Assembly: GCF_003719825.1 (NCBI RefSeq)
Contig: NZ_RIBS01000005.1
Span: forward strand, 359,921-423,920
Source of the DNA: Montanilutibacter psychrotolerans
GTDB lineage: Bacteria > Pseudomonadota > Gammaproteobacteria > Xanthomonadales > Xanthomonadaceae
DNA: 64,000 nt
Direction of reading: 5' to 3'
The translations under genes and the position numbers were made by a program. Shown here one piece after another: positions 17,601-26,318 of this stretch. Each line of letters begins with the position of its first letter. Positions within the stretch are counted from its first letter, which is position 1. The notes under the pieces are model-generated. The model searched no databases. It was not told where the DNA came from and saw nothing but the letters and a program-made list of their open reading frames with translations.

Positions 17601-20600
17601 CTTTCGAGCAAGTGGTGGAGATCGCACGCCCCTCACGGCGACTGGATCACACGCCCTTGTTCCAGGTCCTGTTCGCTTGGCAGAGCAACGAGGAAGGGCT
17701 GTTCGACTTCCCCGGCCTGCGCGTTGAGCCGCAGATGCCGTTCGATGCGATCCGGTTTGACCTGGAACTTCATCTGCACGAGACGGAAGAGACCGTCGTT
17801 GGCACGCTGGGCTATGCGACGGCGTTGTTCGATGCGGCCACGATGGAACGCCACCGCGGCTATCTGATCGCCGTGCTGGACGCGATGGCGGCGGAGGTCC
17901 AGCCGCCGGTAATGCAGATCGAGATGCTTGCTTCGGCCGAACGCACTTCGCTGCTTGAGTCCTTGAACCAGACGGACGCTGTGTATCCAAGCGAGCTGTG
18001 CATCCATCAACTGTTCGAGCAGCAGGTTCAGCGTTGCCCAGACGCCATTGCATTGGTTCACGAGGATCAGTCGCTCTCCTATGCCCAGCTCAATGCGCAA
18101 GCCAACCGGCTGGCCCATCACCTGATCGACGTCGGGGTCAGACCCGACGACCGCGTCGCGTTGTGCGTCGAGCGCAGCTTCGCCATGGTGATCGGCCTGC
18201 TGGCGGTCCTGAAGGCCGGCGCGGCCTACGTGCCGCTGGATCCGACCTATCCGACCGAGCGTCTGGCCCAGGTACTCGGCGATGCGGCACCGGCGATCGT
18301 TCTCAGCGATGCCGTCGGTCGCCGTGCGCTGGGCGAAACAGCCACCGCCCGGCAGCAGACGCTCGACCTGGATGCCTTTGCAAGCCTCAGCGCCGACTCC
18401 TCGGCAACCCATTCCAACCCACAACCACTGGGCCTGACTCCGGAGCACCTCGCCTACGTCATCTACACCTCCGGTTCGACCGGCGTTCCGAAGGGCGTCG
18501 CCATGTCGCATGGCCCGCTGGTCAACTTGATTGGCTGGCAGATTTCCCATGCGGGGCCGGCGCAACGGACCTTGCAGTTTGCGGCGTTGGGCTTCGACGT
18601 GGCGTTCCAGGAAATCTTCTGCGCCCTGTGCGCGGGTGGGTCACTGGTACTGATCGATTCGCAGGTACGGCTGAATTTCGCGAAGCTCATCCAGACGATC
18701 TGCACGCAGAACATCCAGCGAATCCATCTGCCCTACATCGCTGCCCAGAGCCTGGCCGAGGTGATCGACGACATCGGCGACGCGCAGATGGATCAGCTGC
18801 GCCGTGGGCTTCGCGACGTCATCGTCGCAGGCGAGCAATTGCGTTTGACGCCGCAGATCAAACGCTTCTTCCAGAAATTGCCGGACTGCCGCCTTCACAA
18901 TCATTACGGTCCGACCGAAACGCACGTCGTTACCGCATTCGTCCTCGGCGACGGAATCCAGGACGCGCCAACTCATGTGCCGATTGGCCGACCGATCGCC
19001 AACTCGCGCGCCTATCTGCTGGATGGCCATGGCCAGCCGGTTCCCTTCGGCGCAGCCGGCGAGCTTCACATCGGCGGCACAGGCATCGCCCGCGGCTATC
19101 TCAATCGCCCCGAGCTCACCGCCGAGCGTTTCCTCACTGACCCGTTCAGTACACACCCCGATGCGCGCATGTACCGCACCGGCGATCTCGCCCGTTACCT
19201 GCCCGACGGAAACCTCGAATTCCTCGGCCGCAACGATCACCAGGTCAAACTGCGCGGTTTCCGTATCGAGCTGGGAGAGATCGAGGCCCAGCTGTCCGAT
19301 CACCCGAGCGTGCTCGAATGCGCCGTGCTCGCCCGCGAGCACGTTCCAGGCGAGCCACGCCTCGTCGCCTATGTTGTCCAGGTCGGCGGCGTGGCATCAC
19401 GCGACGACCTGGCCCTTGTGCTGCGAAGCCATCTAAGCATGCGCCTGCCGGAGTACATGGTCCCGGCTGCCTTCGTCATGCTGGACGTACTTCCCATCAC
19501 CCCCAACGGCAAGCTCGATCGCAATGCGCTGCCCGTGCCGGACGGCGACGCGTACGTTCGCCGTACCTACGACCCGCCTCAAGGCGAGACCGAAACCATA
19601 CTGGCCCAGCTCTGGCAAGAGTTGCTCGGCGTGGAGCGCGTCGGTCGCCATGACCACTTCTTTGAACTGGGAGGGCATTCGCTTGTCGCCGTGCGTTTGC
19701 TGAGCCGGGTGACCCGAACCTTCAGCATCGAGCTGCCATTGGCCGCCTTGTTCGCCCAGCCCATCCTTGCTGAGCTGGCAACCACCGTCGCCGCGCACCT
19801 GGCGCACGGAAGTGCCGCGGCGTTGCAGGCCATCTCCTCGATTCCACGCGACGGCATGCTGCCGCTTTCCTTCGCTCAACAACGGCTGTGGTTCCTCGCC
19901 CAGCTCGACGGCGCCAGCGCCAACTACCACGTCCCGCTGGCGCTGCGTCTGCGCGGTGCACTGGATGCCAGCGTGCTGCGCCGCAGCCTTGATCGTTTGT
20001 TCGCCCGGCACGAAGGCCTGCGCACCGTCTTTGTCTCGGTGAACGGCCAGCCTCACGTCAAACTGTTGCCGGCCGACGCCAGCCTCCCGCTGATCGAGCA
20101 CGACGTGCGCGGGATCGCCCATGCATCGCCCGTCCTGGCGCGCATGATCGCCGAAGAGATTGGTACCACCTTCGATCTCAGCCAAGGCCCGCTGATCCGC
20201 GCGAGTCTGATTCGCCTTGACGAGCAGGAGCATGTCTTCCTGCTCACCATGCACCACATCGTCTCCGACGGCTGGTCGCTCGGTGTCCTCGTCGACGAAC
20301 TCAGCGCCCTCTACGCTGCCTACAGCCAGGAGCGTCCCGATCCCCTTTCGCCGCTGGCGATCCAGTATCCCGACTACGCCGCCTGGCAGCGCCAGTGGCT
20401 GGCCGGCGAGCGTTTGCAGGTACAGGCCGACTATTGGCGCCGTAGGCTGGCCGATGCGCCGACGCTACTGGCTCTGCCCGTCGACCGGCCGCGGCCGCCG
20501 CAGCAGTCCTTCGACGCGGCGTTCCTTCCGGTGATGCTCGATGCCGAGCTTGTCCAAGGCGTGAAGCGTCTCGGCCAGCAGCATGGCACCACCGTCTTCA

Positions 20601-23600
20601 TGACCTTGCTCGCCGCCTGGAGCGTGGTCCTGTCGCGTTTGGCCGGCCAGGACGACCTGGTCATCGGCACGCCCACGGCCGGCCGTAGCCGTCACGAGGT
20701 CGAGCCGCTCATCGGTTTCTTCGTCAATACCCTGCCCCTGCGGATCGACTTGTCCGATGGACCGCGCGTGACCGATCTGCTCGCCCGCGTCCGGCAGACC
20801 GCCCTGGATGCACAGACCCACCAGGACCTGCCTTTCGAGCAGGTGGTGGAAGCGCTGAAGCTGCCACGACGACTCGATCACACACCGCTGTTCCAGGTGC
20901 TGTTCGCCTGGCAAAGCAACGATGAAGGCGTGCTCGATCTGCCCGGATTGCAGGTGGAACCGGAGCCGTACACGTTCGAATGGGTCAAGTTCGACATGGA
21001 ACTGTTCTTCAGCGAGAAGGACGGCACCATCCAGGGTGGATTCAACTACGCGACGGCGTTGTTCGATGCGACCACCGTCGAGCGCCATCGCGATTACCTG
21101 GTCGCGGTACTTCAGGCGATGGTGGCGGATGTGCAGCAGCCGGTGGCGCAGATCGACCTGCTTGCCGCCGACGAACGCACGCTGCTGCTGGAGTCCTGGA
21201 ACCAGACGGAGTTGGCGTATCCGACGCAGTTGTGCCTCCACGGGTTGTTCGAGCAGCAGGTGCAGCGTTGCCCTGATGCCACCGCGTTGGTCCATGACGA
21301 CGGCTCGCTGACCTACGGCCAGCTCAACGCGCAAGCCAACCGGCTGGCCCATTACCTGGTCGAGCTGGGCGTCAAACCCGACGACCGCATCGCCTTGTGT
21401 GCCGAGCGAAGCTTCGCCATGGTCGTCGGCCTGCTGGCCATCCTCAAAGCCGGCGGCGCTTACGTGCCGTTCGATCCGGCCTACTCCTCGGCACGGCTCA
21501 CCCAGATCCTCACCGACGCGGCCCCCGTCCTCGTGCTGAGTGATGCCGCAGGCCGCGAGGCCATGGGCGAAGCCGCGCTCGAATCCTTGAACGTTGTGGA
21601 TCTTCTAGCCAACCACCCGGCGTGGTCCGAGCACCCCGACTCCGATCCCCAGGTCTTGGGTCTCACCTCTCACCACATCGCGTATGTCATCTACACGTCC
21701 GGTTCGACCGGCACGCCCAAGGGCGTCATGGTCGAGCATCGAAACGTGGTCCACCTGGCCTTCGCGCAGATGGCTCAGTTTCAGATCTCCCCGCAAAGCC
21801 GCGTGGCGCAGTTCGCCTCGCTCGGCTTCGATGCCAGCGTCTTTGAGGTGGTCATGGCGTTGTGCTCCGGCGCCAGCTTGTTCCTGCCTACGCAGGCAGA
21901 ACGTCAGACAGCACCGGCGTTCATGGCCTACATGGCGCGGCATGCCATCACTCACACGATCTTGCCGCCAGCGTTCCTGCACGGCCACGCGGACCTGCCG
22001 CAGCTCACGACGCGCCCCATGGTGATGTTGGGAGGCGAGGCTCCCAGCCCGTCGCTGGTGCGGACGTTGAGCGAGCGAGCGACTGTGATCAATGCCTATG
22101 GGCCGACGGAGATCACCGTCTGTGCGACCGCATGGACCAGTCCCAGGAAGATGGGCGAACGCGATTCCATCCCCATTGGCCGCCCGATCGCCAACACGCG
22201 CCTCTATCTGCTCGATGACCATGGGCAACCCGTACCGCTGGGTGCGGTGGGCGAGTTGTACATCGGTGGTGCCGGCGTCGCACGTGGGTACCTGAATCGT
22301 CCCGACCTGACCGCCGAGCGTTTTCTCGCCGATCCCTTCAGCCCGCATCCCGATGCGCGCATGTACCGCAGCGGCGATCTGGCGCGCTACTTGCCGGATG
22401 GCAACCTCGTGTTCCTCGGCCGCAACGACCACCAGGTCAAGCTTCGTGGGTTCCGTATCGAACTGGGTGAGATTGAAGCCCGCCTGGCCGAGCATTCGGC
22501 GGTGCGCGAGTGCGTGGTCCTCGCTCGCGAAGACGTTTCCGGCGAGCCACGTCTCGTGGCCTATGTCGTCCCGGCCGACGAAGCCGCAGCGCGAGACGAC
22601 CTGGCGGGCGTACTGCGAACACACCTGGCCCCGCGCCTGCCGGACTACATGATTCCGGCAGCGTTCGTCGCTCTCGACGTTCTCCCGCTCAGCACCCACG
22701 GCAAGCTCGATCGCAAAGCGCTCCCCGCACCCGATGGCGACGCCTTCGTCCGCCGCGCCTTCGAGGCGCCCCGGGGCGAGATCGAAACCACGCTGGCACG
22801 TCTCTGGCAGGCGTTGCTCGGCATCGAACGCGTCGGCCGCAACGACCACTTCTTCGACCTTGGAGGACATTCGCTCATCGCCGTACACCTGATCGCCAGC
22901 GTGCGCCAAGCGCTCAACGTGGACGCGGCAGTACGCGACATCTTCAGGTACCCGGTACTGAAGGACATGGCCCAACTCCTGCTGCCCGCGTCCGCGTCGT
23001 TGCCTCGCGTTCTTGATCTGAACGCCGAGTTGCAGCTGGATCCGACCATCAACGCGGCACAGCCATTCCTGCCGCAAGCCAAGCCGAAGCATGTCCTGCT
23101 TACGGGCGCATCCGGATTTCTGGGTGTGTTCTTGTTGTCATCCCTGCTGAAGAAGACGGATGCGATCGTGCATTGTCTGATTCGCTGCGCCAGCGCGGAA
23201 AAAGGACGGAGCAGGCTTGAAGCCAGCCTGGCATCGCTGGGGCTTGGCGATTACGACCGCAATCGCGTCGTCATCGTGCCGGGGGATCTATCGAGGCCGC
23301 TGCTGGGCCTCAGTCCAGCTCGGTTTGCCGACATGGCCGAGCTGATGGATGTCATCTATCACAACGGCGCCTGGGTCAATTCCCTGCACACGTACGAAAC
23401 GTTGAAAGCATCCAATGTCCTGGGTACCCAGGAAGTTCTCCGGCTGGCAAGCTCCGGAAAGCTCAAGCATGTGCACTACATCTCGACGATGAGCACGATC
23501 CCGCCCATCGACGCATTGCAGGAAATTGTCAGTACCGAGGAAGAGCTGTTCGAGTGTTGGCAAGGCTTGGCGTCCGGTTACGCCCAGAGCAAATGGGTGG

Positions 23601-24220
23601 CCGAGAAGATCCTGCGCATCGGCGGTTCACGGGGAATACCCTTCACCGTCTACCGGCCAACGCATATTTCGGGATCAACCAGGGACGGTGCCAGCAACCC
23701 CATTGATACCTGGAGCCTGTTCATGGACGCATGCCTGCAGCATGGATGCGTGCCAGACGTCGATGCCAGCCTGAACTCGCTGCCCGTGGATTACATGAGC
23801 GAGTGCATCGTGGATCTTTCGTTGCGTGACGACGTCATCGGTAAAAGCCTCAACCTGATGAATCCACGCACCTTCATGCTGAAGCAACTCACCGACGGCA
23901 TGTTGTCGATGGATGCCTCGATGAAAACGGTTTCCTATCGGGAATGGCTGGACATATGCGCCGAAAGCACATCCACGAAGAACATTGCGTCGATCATGCC
24001 GGCAGACCTCGCAACCGAACCCGGCGTCTCGACGACTCAAGGTGAAGTGAAGCTTGGAAACGCCGTCGAGCAACTTATGAGCGAGGGTTCCCGATGCCCC
24101 TCGATCACGGATGAGCTTCTGCAGAAGTATGTTGGATGGAGGATTCGCAATCGTGCTGTCCCTCCGCGAGCCGCCAGCGACAGGTCGCCACCGACGCATC
24201 GCGAGATCTGCGACGCCTAG
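14651..24220 (+). CDS. Trimodular nonribosomal peptide synthetase NRPS2 with terminal reductase (A-T-C-A-T-C-A-T-R)
   Basis: 3189 residues starting MNHTSDAHGM; an open frame extends 5' to 14486 but has no family match. Module 1: A1 then T1 (Ser600). Module 2: C (HHIVCDG, 791-797), A2, T2 (Ser1677). Module 3: C (HHIVSDG, 1868-1874), A3, T3 (Ser2741). The C-terminal NAD(P)H reductase domain has GASGFLG at 2819-2825 and catalytic Y2977-x3-K2981, so the thioester is released as aldehyde or alcohol, not by a thioesterase. A2 residues read DVQHIAHVVK, matching the proline code at nine positions. A1 (DAFLIGAVCK) and A3 (DAFIMGAVCK) differ at two positions and probably load the same residue, perhaps aromatic or hydrophobic. 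The product would be X-Pro-X-al or -ol. The N-terminus is a C-to-A linker without its C domain. Confidence 0.96.
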   Translation: MNHTSDAHGMTTVEIQAHDALATDLTEQPSLLAADERTLLLESWNQTESRYPSELCLHQLMERQAQRSPDAIALVHEDQSLSYAQLNAQANRLAHHLIELGVKPDDRVALCVERGIAMVVGLLAILKAGGAYVPFDPTYSSARLAQVLADAAPVLLLSDAAGRNALGEAALESMIVLDLLIDLPSWSGQPDCDPQVSGLASHHLAYVIYTSGSTGTPKGVMVEHRNVVHLAHTHIARFQISPQSRVVQFASLGFDASVFELVMALTSGAALYLPAPADRQTGPALMAYLTRHAITHALLPPAFLQGHTYTLTTQPVLILGGEAPSPALVRTLASQATVINAYGPTEITVCATAWTSPAAVDELDCVPIGRPIANTRIYLLDDQAQPVPLGAVGELYIGGAGVARGYLNRPDLTAERFVTDPFSPHPGARMYRTGDLARYLPDGNLVFLGRNDHQVKLRGFRIELGEIEARLAEHPAVRESVVLAREDVPGEPRLVAYIVPTDDAAARDDLAGVLRTHLGTRLPDYMLPAAFVALDALPLTPNGKLDRTALPAPDGEAFVRRAFEAPQGEIETVLAQHWQALLGIERVGRHDHFFEMGGHSLVAVRLLSRVGEAFDIALPLATLFARPTLAELATAIASRCTDARVLALPPIVPVSREDALPLSFAQQRLWFLAQLDGVSTSYNMPLVLRLHGPLDTAALRRSLDRLFARHEGLRTVFRAVDGEPQVALLAADAGLPLIEHDLRDATDVATALAQLTAKDAQTSFDLAHGPLIRARLIRLADREHVFVITQHHIVCDGWSMSLLARELSALYTAFCQHQPDPLPPLAVQYPDYAAWEQTWLVGERLQPQADFWRRTLAEAPTVLALPTDRPRPPQQSFAAAALPVQLDVALTQRLKRLSQRHGTTLFMTLMAAWATVLARLSGQDDLVIGTPSANRSRREIEPLIGFFVNALPLRIDLSGQPSVAELLTRVRDVALAAQEHQDLPFEQVVEIARPSRRLDHTPLFQVLFAWQSNEEGLFDFPGLRVEPQMPFDAIRFDLELHLHETEETVVGTLGYATALFDAATMERHRGYLIAVLDAMAAEVQPPVMQIEMLASAERTSLLESLNQTDAVYPSELCIHQLFEQQVQRCPDAIALVHEDQSLSYAQLNAQANRLAHHLIDVGVRPDDRVALCVERSFAMVIGLLAVLKAGAAYVPLDPTYPTERLAQVLGDAAPAIVLSDAVGRRALGETATARQQTLDLDAFASLSADSSATHSNPQPLGLTPEHLAYVIYTSGSTGVPKGVAMSHGPLVNLIGWQISHAGPAQRTLQFAALGFDVAFQEIFCALCAGGSLVLIDSQVRLNFAKLIQTICTQNIQRIHLPYIAAQSLAEVIDDIGDAQMDQLRRGLRDVIVAGEQLRLTPQIKRFFQKLPDCRLHNHYGPTETHVVTAFVLGDGIQDAPTHVPIGRPIANSRAYLLDGHGQPVPFGAAGELHIGGTGIARGYLNRPELTAERFLTDPFSTHPDARMYRTGDLARYLPDGNLEFLGRNDHQVKLRGFRIELGEIEAQLSDHPSVLECAVLAREHVPGEPRLVAYVVQVGGVASRDDLALVLRSHLSMRLPEYMVPAAFVMLDVLPITPNGKLDRNALPVPDGDAYVRRTYDPPQGETETILAQLWQELLGVERVGRHDHFFELGGHSLVAVRLLSRVTRTFSIELPLAALFAQPILAELATTVAAHLAHGSAAALQAISSIPRDGMLPLSFAQQRLWFLAQLDGASANYHVPLALRLRGALDASVLRRSLDRLFARHEGLRTVFVSVNGQPHVKLLPADASLPLIEHDVRGIAHASPVLARMIAEEIGTTFDLSQGPLIRASLIRLDEQEHVFLLTMHHIVSDGWSLGVLVDELSALYAAYSQERPDPLSPLAIQYPDYAAWQRQWLAGERLQVQADYWRRRLADAPTLLALPVDRPRPPQQSFDAAFLPVMLDAELVQGVKRLGQQHGTTVFMTLLAAWSVVLSRLAGQDDLVIGTPTAGRSRHEVEPLIGFFVNTLPLRIDLSDGPRVTDLLARVRQTALDAQTHQDLPFEQVVEALKLPRRLDHTPLFQVLFAWQSNDEGVLDLPGLQVEPEPYTFEWVKFDMELFFSEKDGTIQGGFNYATALFDATTVERHRDYLVAVLQAMVADVQQPVAQIDLLAADERTLLLESWNQTELAYPTQLCLHGLFEQQVQRCPDATALVHDDGSLTYGQLNAQANRLAHYLVELGVKPDDRIALCAERSFAMVVGLLAILKAGGAYVPFDPAYSSARLTQILTDAAPVLVLSDAAGREAMGEAALESLNVVDLLANHPAWSEHPDSDPQVLGLTSHHIAYVIYTSGSTGTPKGVMVEHRNVVHLAFAQMAQFQISPQSRVAQFASLGFDASVFEVVMALCSGASLFLPTQAERQTAPAFMAYMARHAITHTILPPAFLHGHADLPQLTTRPMVMLGGEAPSPSLVRTLSERATVINAYGPTEITVCATAWTSPRKMGERDSIPIGRPIANTRLYLLDDHGQPVPLGAVGELYIGGAGVARGYLNRPDLTAERFLADPFSPHPDARMYRSGDLARYLPDGNLVFLGRNDHQVKLRGFRIELGEIEARLAEHSAVRECVVLAREDVSGEPRLVAYVVPADEAAARDDLAGVLRTHLAPRLPDYMIPAAFVALDVLPLSTHGKLDRKALPAPDGDAFVRRAFEAPRGEIETTLARLWQALLGIERVGRNDHFFDLGGHSLIAVHLIASVRQALNVDAAVRDIFRYPVLKDMAQLLLPASASLPRVLDLNAELQLDPTINAAQPFLPQAKPKHVLLTGASGFLGVFLLSSLLKKTDAIVHCLIRCASAEKGRSRLEASLASLGLGDYDRNRVVIVPGDLSRPLLGLSPARFADMAELMDVIYHNGAWVNSLHTYETLKASNVLGTQEVLRLASSGKLKHVHYISTMSTIPPIDALQEIVSTEEELFECWQGLASGYAQSKWVAEKILRIGGSRGIPFTVYRPTHISGSTRDGASNPIDTWSLFMDACLQHGCVPDVDASLNSLPVDYMSECIVDLSLRDDVIGKSLNLMNPRTFMLKQLTDGMLSMDASMKTVSYREWLDICAESTSTKNIASIMPADLATEPGVSTTQGEVKLGNAVEQLMSEGSRCPSITDELLQKYVGWRIRNRAVPPRAASDRSPPTHREICDA

Positions 24221-24277
24221 ACAGCAGACGGGCAGACGCTGGTTCGCCGCCAGCAAGCTCAACCCCGGCAAACAAAA

Positions 24278-24301
24278 GCGGGGCCGCGCATGCGGCCCCG
24301 C
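24278..24301 (-). terminator. Intrinsic terminator for the minus-strand glycine-zipper gene
   Basis: GCGGGGCCGC (24278-24287) and GCGGCCCCGC (24292-24301) form a perfect 10-bp stem with a 4-nt loop. Read on the minus strand the stem is followed by TTTTGTT, so it terminates the gene ending at 24332. On the plus strand no T-run follows, though the hairpin could still slow NRPS2 transcripts. Confidence 0.85.
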
Positions 24302-24331
24302 AGTAACACACTCCCTTGGATTCTGGCTTTC

Positions 24332-24793
24332 TTAACGACCGTCGCGATCGGCATCACCCGGCATCGCGCGCTCGATGTAATGCCAACCCTCACGCACTGC
24401 GTGCTTGGCCTCGTCCCACGGAAGTCGTGAGGCGTAGCGGGTTTCATCCCACTTGCGTTGCAGGTCGCTTTCGACGGTGTCGAAGGTCTTGCCTCTGTAC
24501 TGGCCGTAGGTGTCATAGCCGTACTTGTAGGCTGGCTCGTAGTCGTTCCATTCGCGACCGGCCACGTACGTCGGAAGCTTCTTGTATTCACCCTGGAAGT
24601 GGGTGGTGTACTCGGTCGGGTTGACCGCTTCTGCGATCGAATCACCGGCCTTGGCACCCATCACGCCACCGACGACTGCGCCGACCGCGCTACCAACTGG
24701 ACCGCCGGCGGCACCAACTGCCGCGCCAGCGATCGCGCCCGCAACTGCACCGGTGCCTGCACCGACGCTGTGGTCTTTTTTGACATCTTTCAT
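24332..24793 (-). CDS. Glycine-zipper domain protein
   Basis: 153 residues beginning MKDVKKDHSVG, with CAGGAG upstream of the ATG; an ATG at 24829 would add 12 unlikely residues. Residues about 10-60 are a Gly/Ala-rich segment with repeated G-x3-G spacing (GAVAGAIAGAAVGAAGGPVG), typical of glycine-zipper membrane or outer-membrane proteins. The C-terminal half is polar and Tyr-rich (YEPAYKYGYDTYGQYRGKTF) and ends in acidic helices. No signal peptide is seen. Similar proteins are widespread in Xanthomonadaceae and often stress-associated, but the function is unknown. It is monocistronic, with its own terminator. Confidence 0.85.
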   Translation of the reverse strand: MKDVKKDHSVGAGTGAVAGAIAGAAVGAAGGPVGSAVGAVVGGVMGAKAGDSIAEAVNPTEYTTHFQGEYKKLPTYVAGREWNDYEPAYKYGYDTYGQYRGKTFDTVESDLQRKWDETRYASRLPWDEAKHAVREGWHYIERAMPGDADRDGR

Positions 24794-24937
24794 GCTGGTT
24801 ACTCCTGTGGGGCCGACGCCAATCCGCATCGGTCACTCGACAGTAGGTGTGCTGCGCGGATGGGGGCGTGAATTGCGCAGGCTTGTCAATGGAAGCGTTA
24901 AGCATCCAATGACGCAGCCGTCACAAACACGTTGAGG

Positions 24938-26143
24938 CTAGAGTGATTTCAGGTACTCAACGAGGTCTCGTTGCTGGTCAGCCTTCAACTGCAGTTGGCG
25001 CGCCTGGTTGTAGTGCGTCACCACGTCGGAAAGCGTGGCGGCGCTGCCATCGTGGAAGTACGGCGGGTGCTGCCATAGGCCACGCAACGGCGTCGTGCGA
25101 TACGCGTTGCTGGTCGTACGCGAGGCGTATGCGCCATCCATGCCGGTTTCTTCCGGCGCATGCAACTTGCCACCGTTGTTGTCGGTGCCGTTCGCTCCGA
25201 CGTGACAGCTCATGCAGTGGCGACCAAACACTGCCCTGCCCCGGGTCGCAGCGGCAGTGTCGAAGCTGCCTGCCGGTGGCGGCGGTGAAGCCAGGCTGTG
25301 CTGGTAGGCACGCAGCGCCGGCAACTTGGAGGTCACCAGATCCGGAGAGTGTTTGATGTCGATGCCGAGCCGCGGATCAGAGAAGTTGCCCTGGCCGCCC
25401 ATCTGTGTGACAGCGACATAGGCATTCCAGTACGAGATCGGTCCTTCCGCAGTGTAGGTCTCGTTCTTGATCTTCGCCAGGCCGTACGCCGGCGGCAGCA
25501 CGAGCGGCGTGTTCTTGCCGTCGATGTTGAATCGCGGGTCGTACTTGCCCTTGCCCCACCCGTTGTAGATCGCCTTCTTGTCTGCGGGAAGCGCTGGCGA
25601 CAACGCAATGATCGCGCCGACGTTGAGATCGCGGTTCGGCCAGCCGTCCAGGCGGCGGCCGATGCCTGGCATCACCGAATCGTCGACGGTGGAATGGCAC
25701 AGCGCGCACGTCACGCCGAGCTTGGTGATGTGATCGTTCGCGTCCACGGTAGCTTGCACACCCACGATGGCGTTCATCTTGAGCAACGCGACGGTGGTTG
25801 CCGGGCTCTTGAGATCCACCTTCTCGAGGATGCCCGGTGGCAGTACTTCGGAATCGACCTTGAGACCCACTGAAAGCGCAGTCGTGGGATCGACGTTCTT
25901 TTCGATCACCTCGTGCAGTCGCAGCTTGTCGGTCCAGACCTGCTCGTCACCGAAGGTGTCAAAGCGAAAGATGCGCTGACCTTCAGCGATGAGAGATGGC
26001 GACAAGGATTGGTCTTGCGCGCGCTCGGCGGCGGATGCGCTGCGATCGTCGGCGACGACATTCCCGCAGCCGCTCAACAGGCCAATGATGGCTGTCGCGG
26101 CCAGAATTTCGATGGCCAGAACAGAATGTCTTGGCGTCGACAT
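24938..26143 (-). CDS. Di-heme cytochrome c lipoprotein (peroxidase-like)
   Basis: 401 residues from ATG 26143, preceded by GGAGAG; the much longer open frame upstream lacks codon-usage support. A hydrophobic N-terminus ends in LLSGCG, a lipobox, so the protein is probably anchored in the periplasmic leaflet. Two covalent haem motifs are present, CALCH and CMSCH. The C-terminal part reads RTTPLRGLWQHPPYFHDGSA and then VVTHYN, typical of the MauG/cytochrome c peroxidase-related family often called cytochrome c or 'di-heme oxidase'. It likely transfers electrons or oxidises a small substrate in the periplasm. The neighbouring sensor-kinase gene runs in the same direction but ends 175 nt upstream, so they are probably separate units. 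Confidence 0.85.
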   Translation of the reverse strand: MSTPRHSVLAIEILAATAIIGLLSGCGNVVADDRSASAAERAQDQSLSPSLIAEGQRIFRFDTFGDEQVWTDKLRLHEVIEKNVDPTTALSVGLKVDSEVLPPGILEKVDLKSPATTVALLKMNAIVGVQATVDANDHITKLGVTCALCHSTVDDSVMPGIGRRLDGWPNRDLNVGAIIALSPALPADKKAIYNGWGKGKYDPRFNIDGKNTPLVLPPAYGLAKIKNETYTAEGPISYWNAYVAVTQMGGQGNFSDPRLGIDIKHSPDLVTSKLPALRAYQHSLASPPPPAGSFDTAAATRGRAVFGRHCMSCHVGANGTDNNGGKLHAPEETGMDGAYASRTTSNAYRTTPLRGLWQHPPYFHDGSAATLSDVVTHYNQARQLQLKADQQRDLVEYLKSL

Positions 26144-26318
26144 GGCGCTCTCCAACCAAGACCTGGATGAGCCGTGGTGGACCTGAATGCTCTGCCGCAT
26201 GTCGTGACGCTGGCGAGAAGCCACCAATCGATCTGTTATCGCCACGTGACGAGTGGCGTGCTGCCCGTCAGCTTCCCTATGCATCCACGTCGGATAGCTG
26301 GTCACCCGCGCATTGCTT

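Noticed and set aside
24278..24301. Hairpin as terminator of NRPS2
   Set aside because: The T-run is only on the minus-strand side, so it belongs to the glycine-zipper gene.
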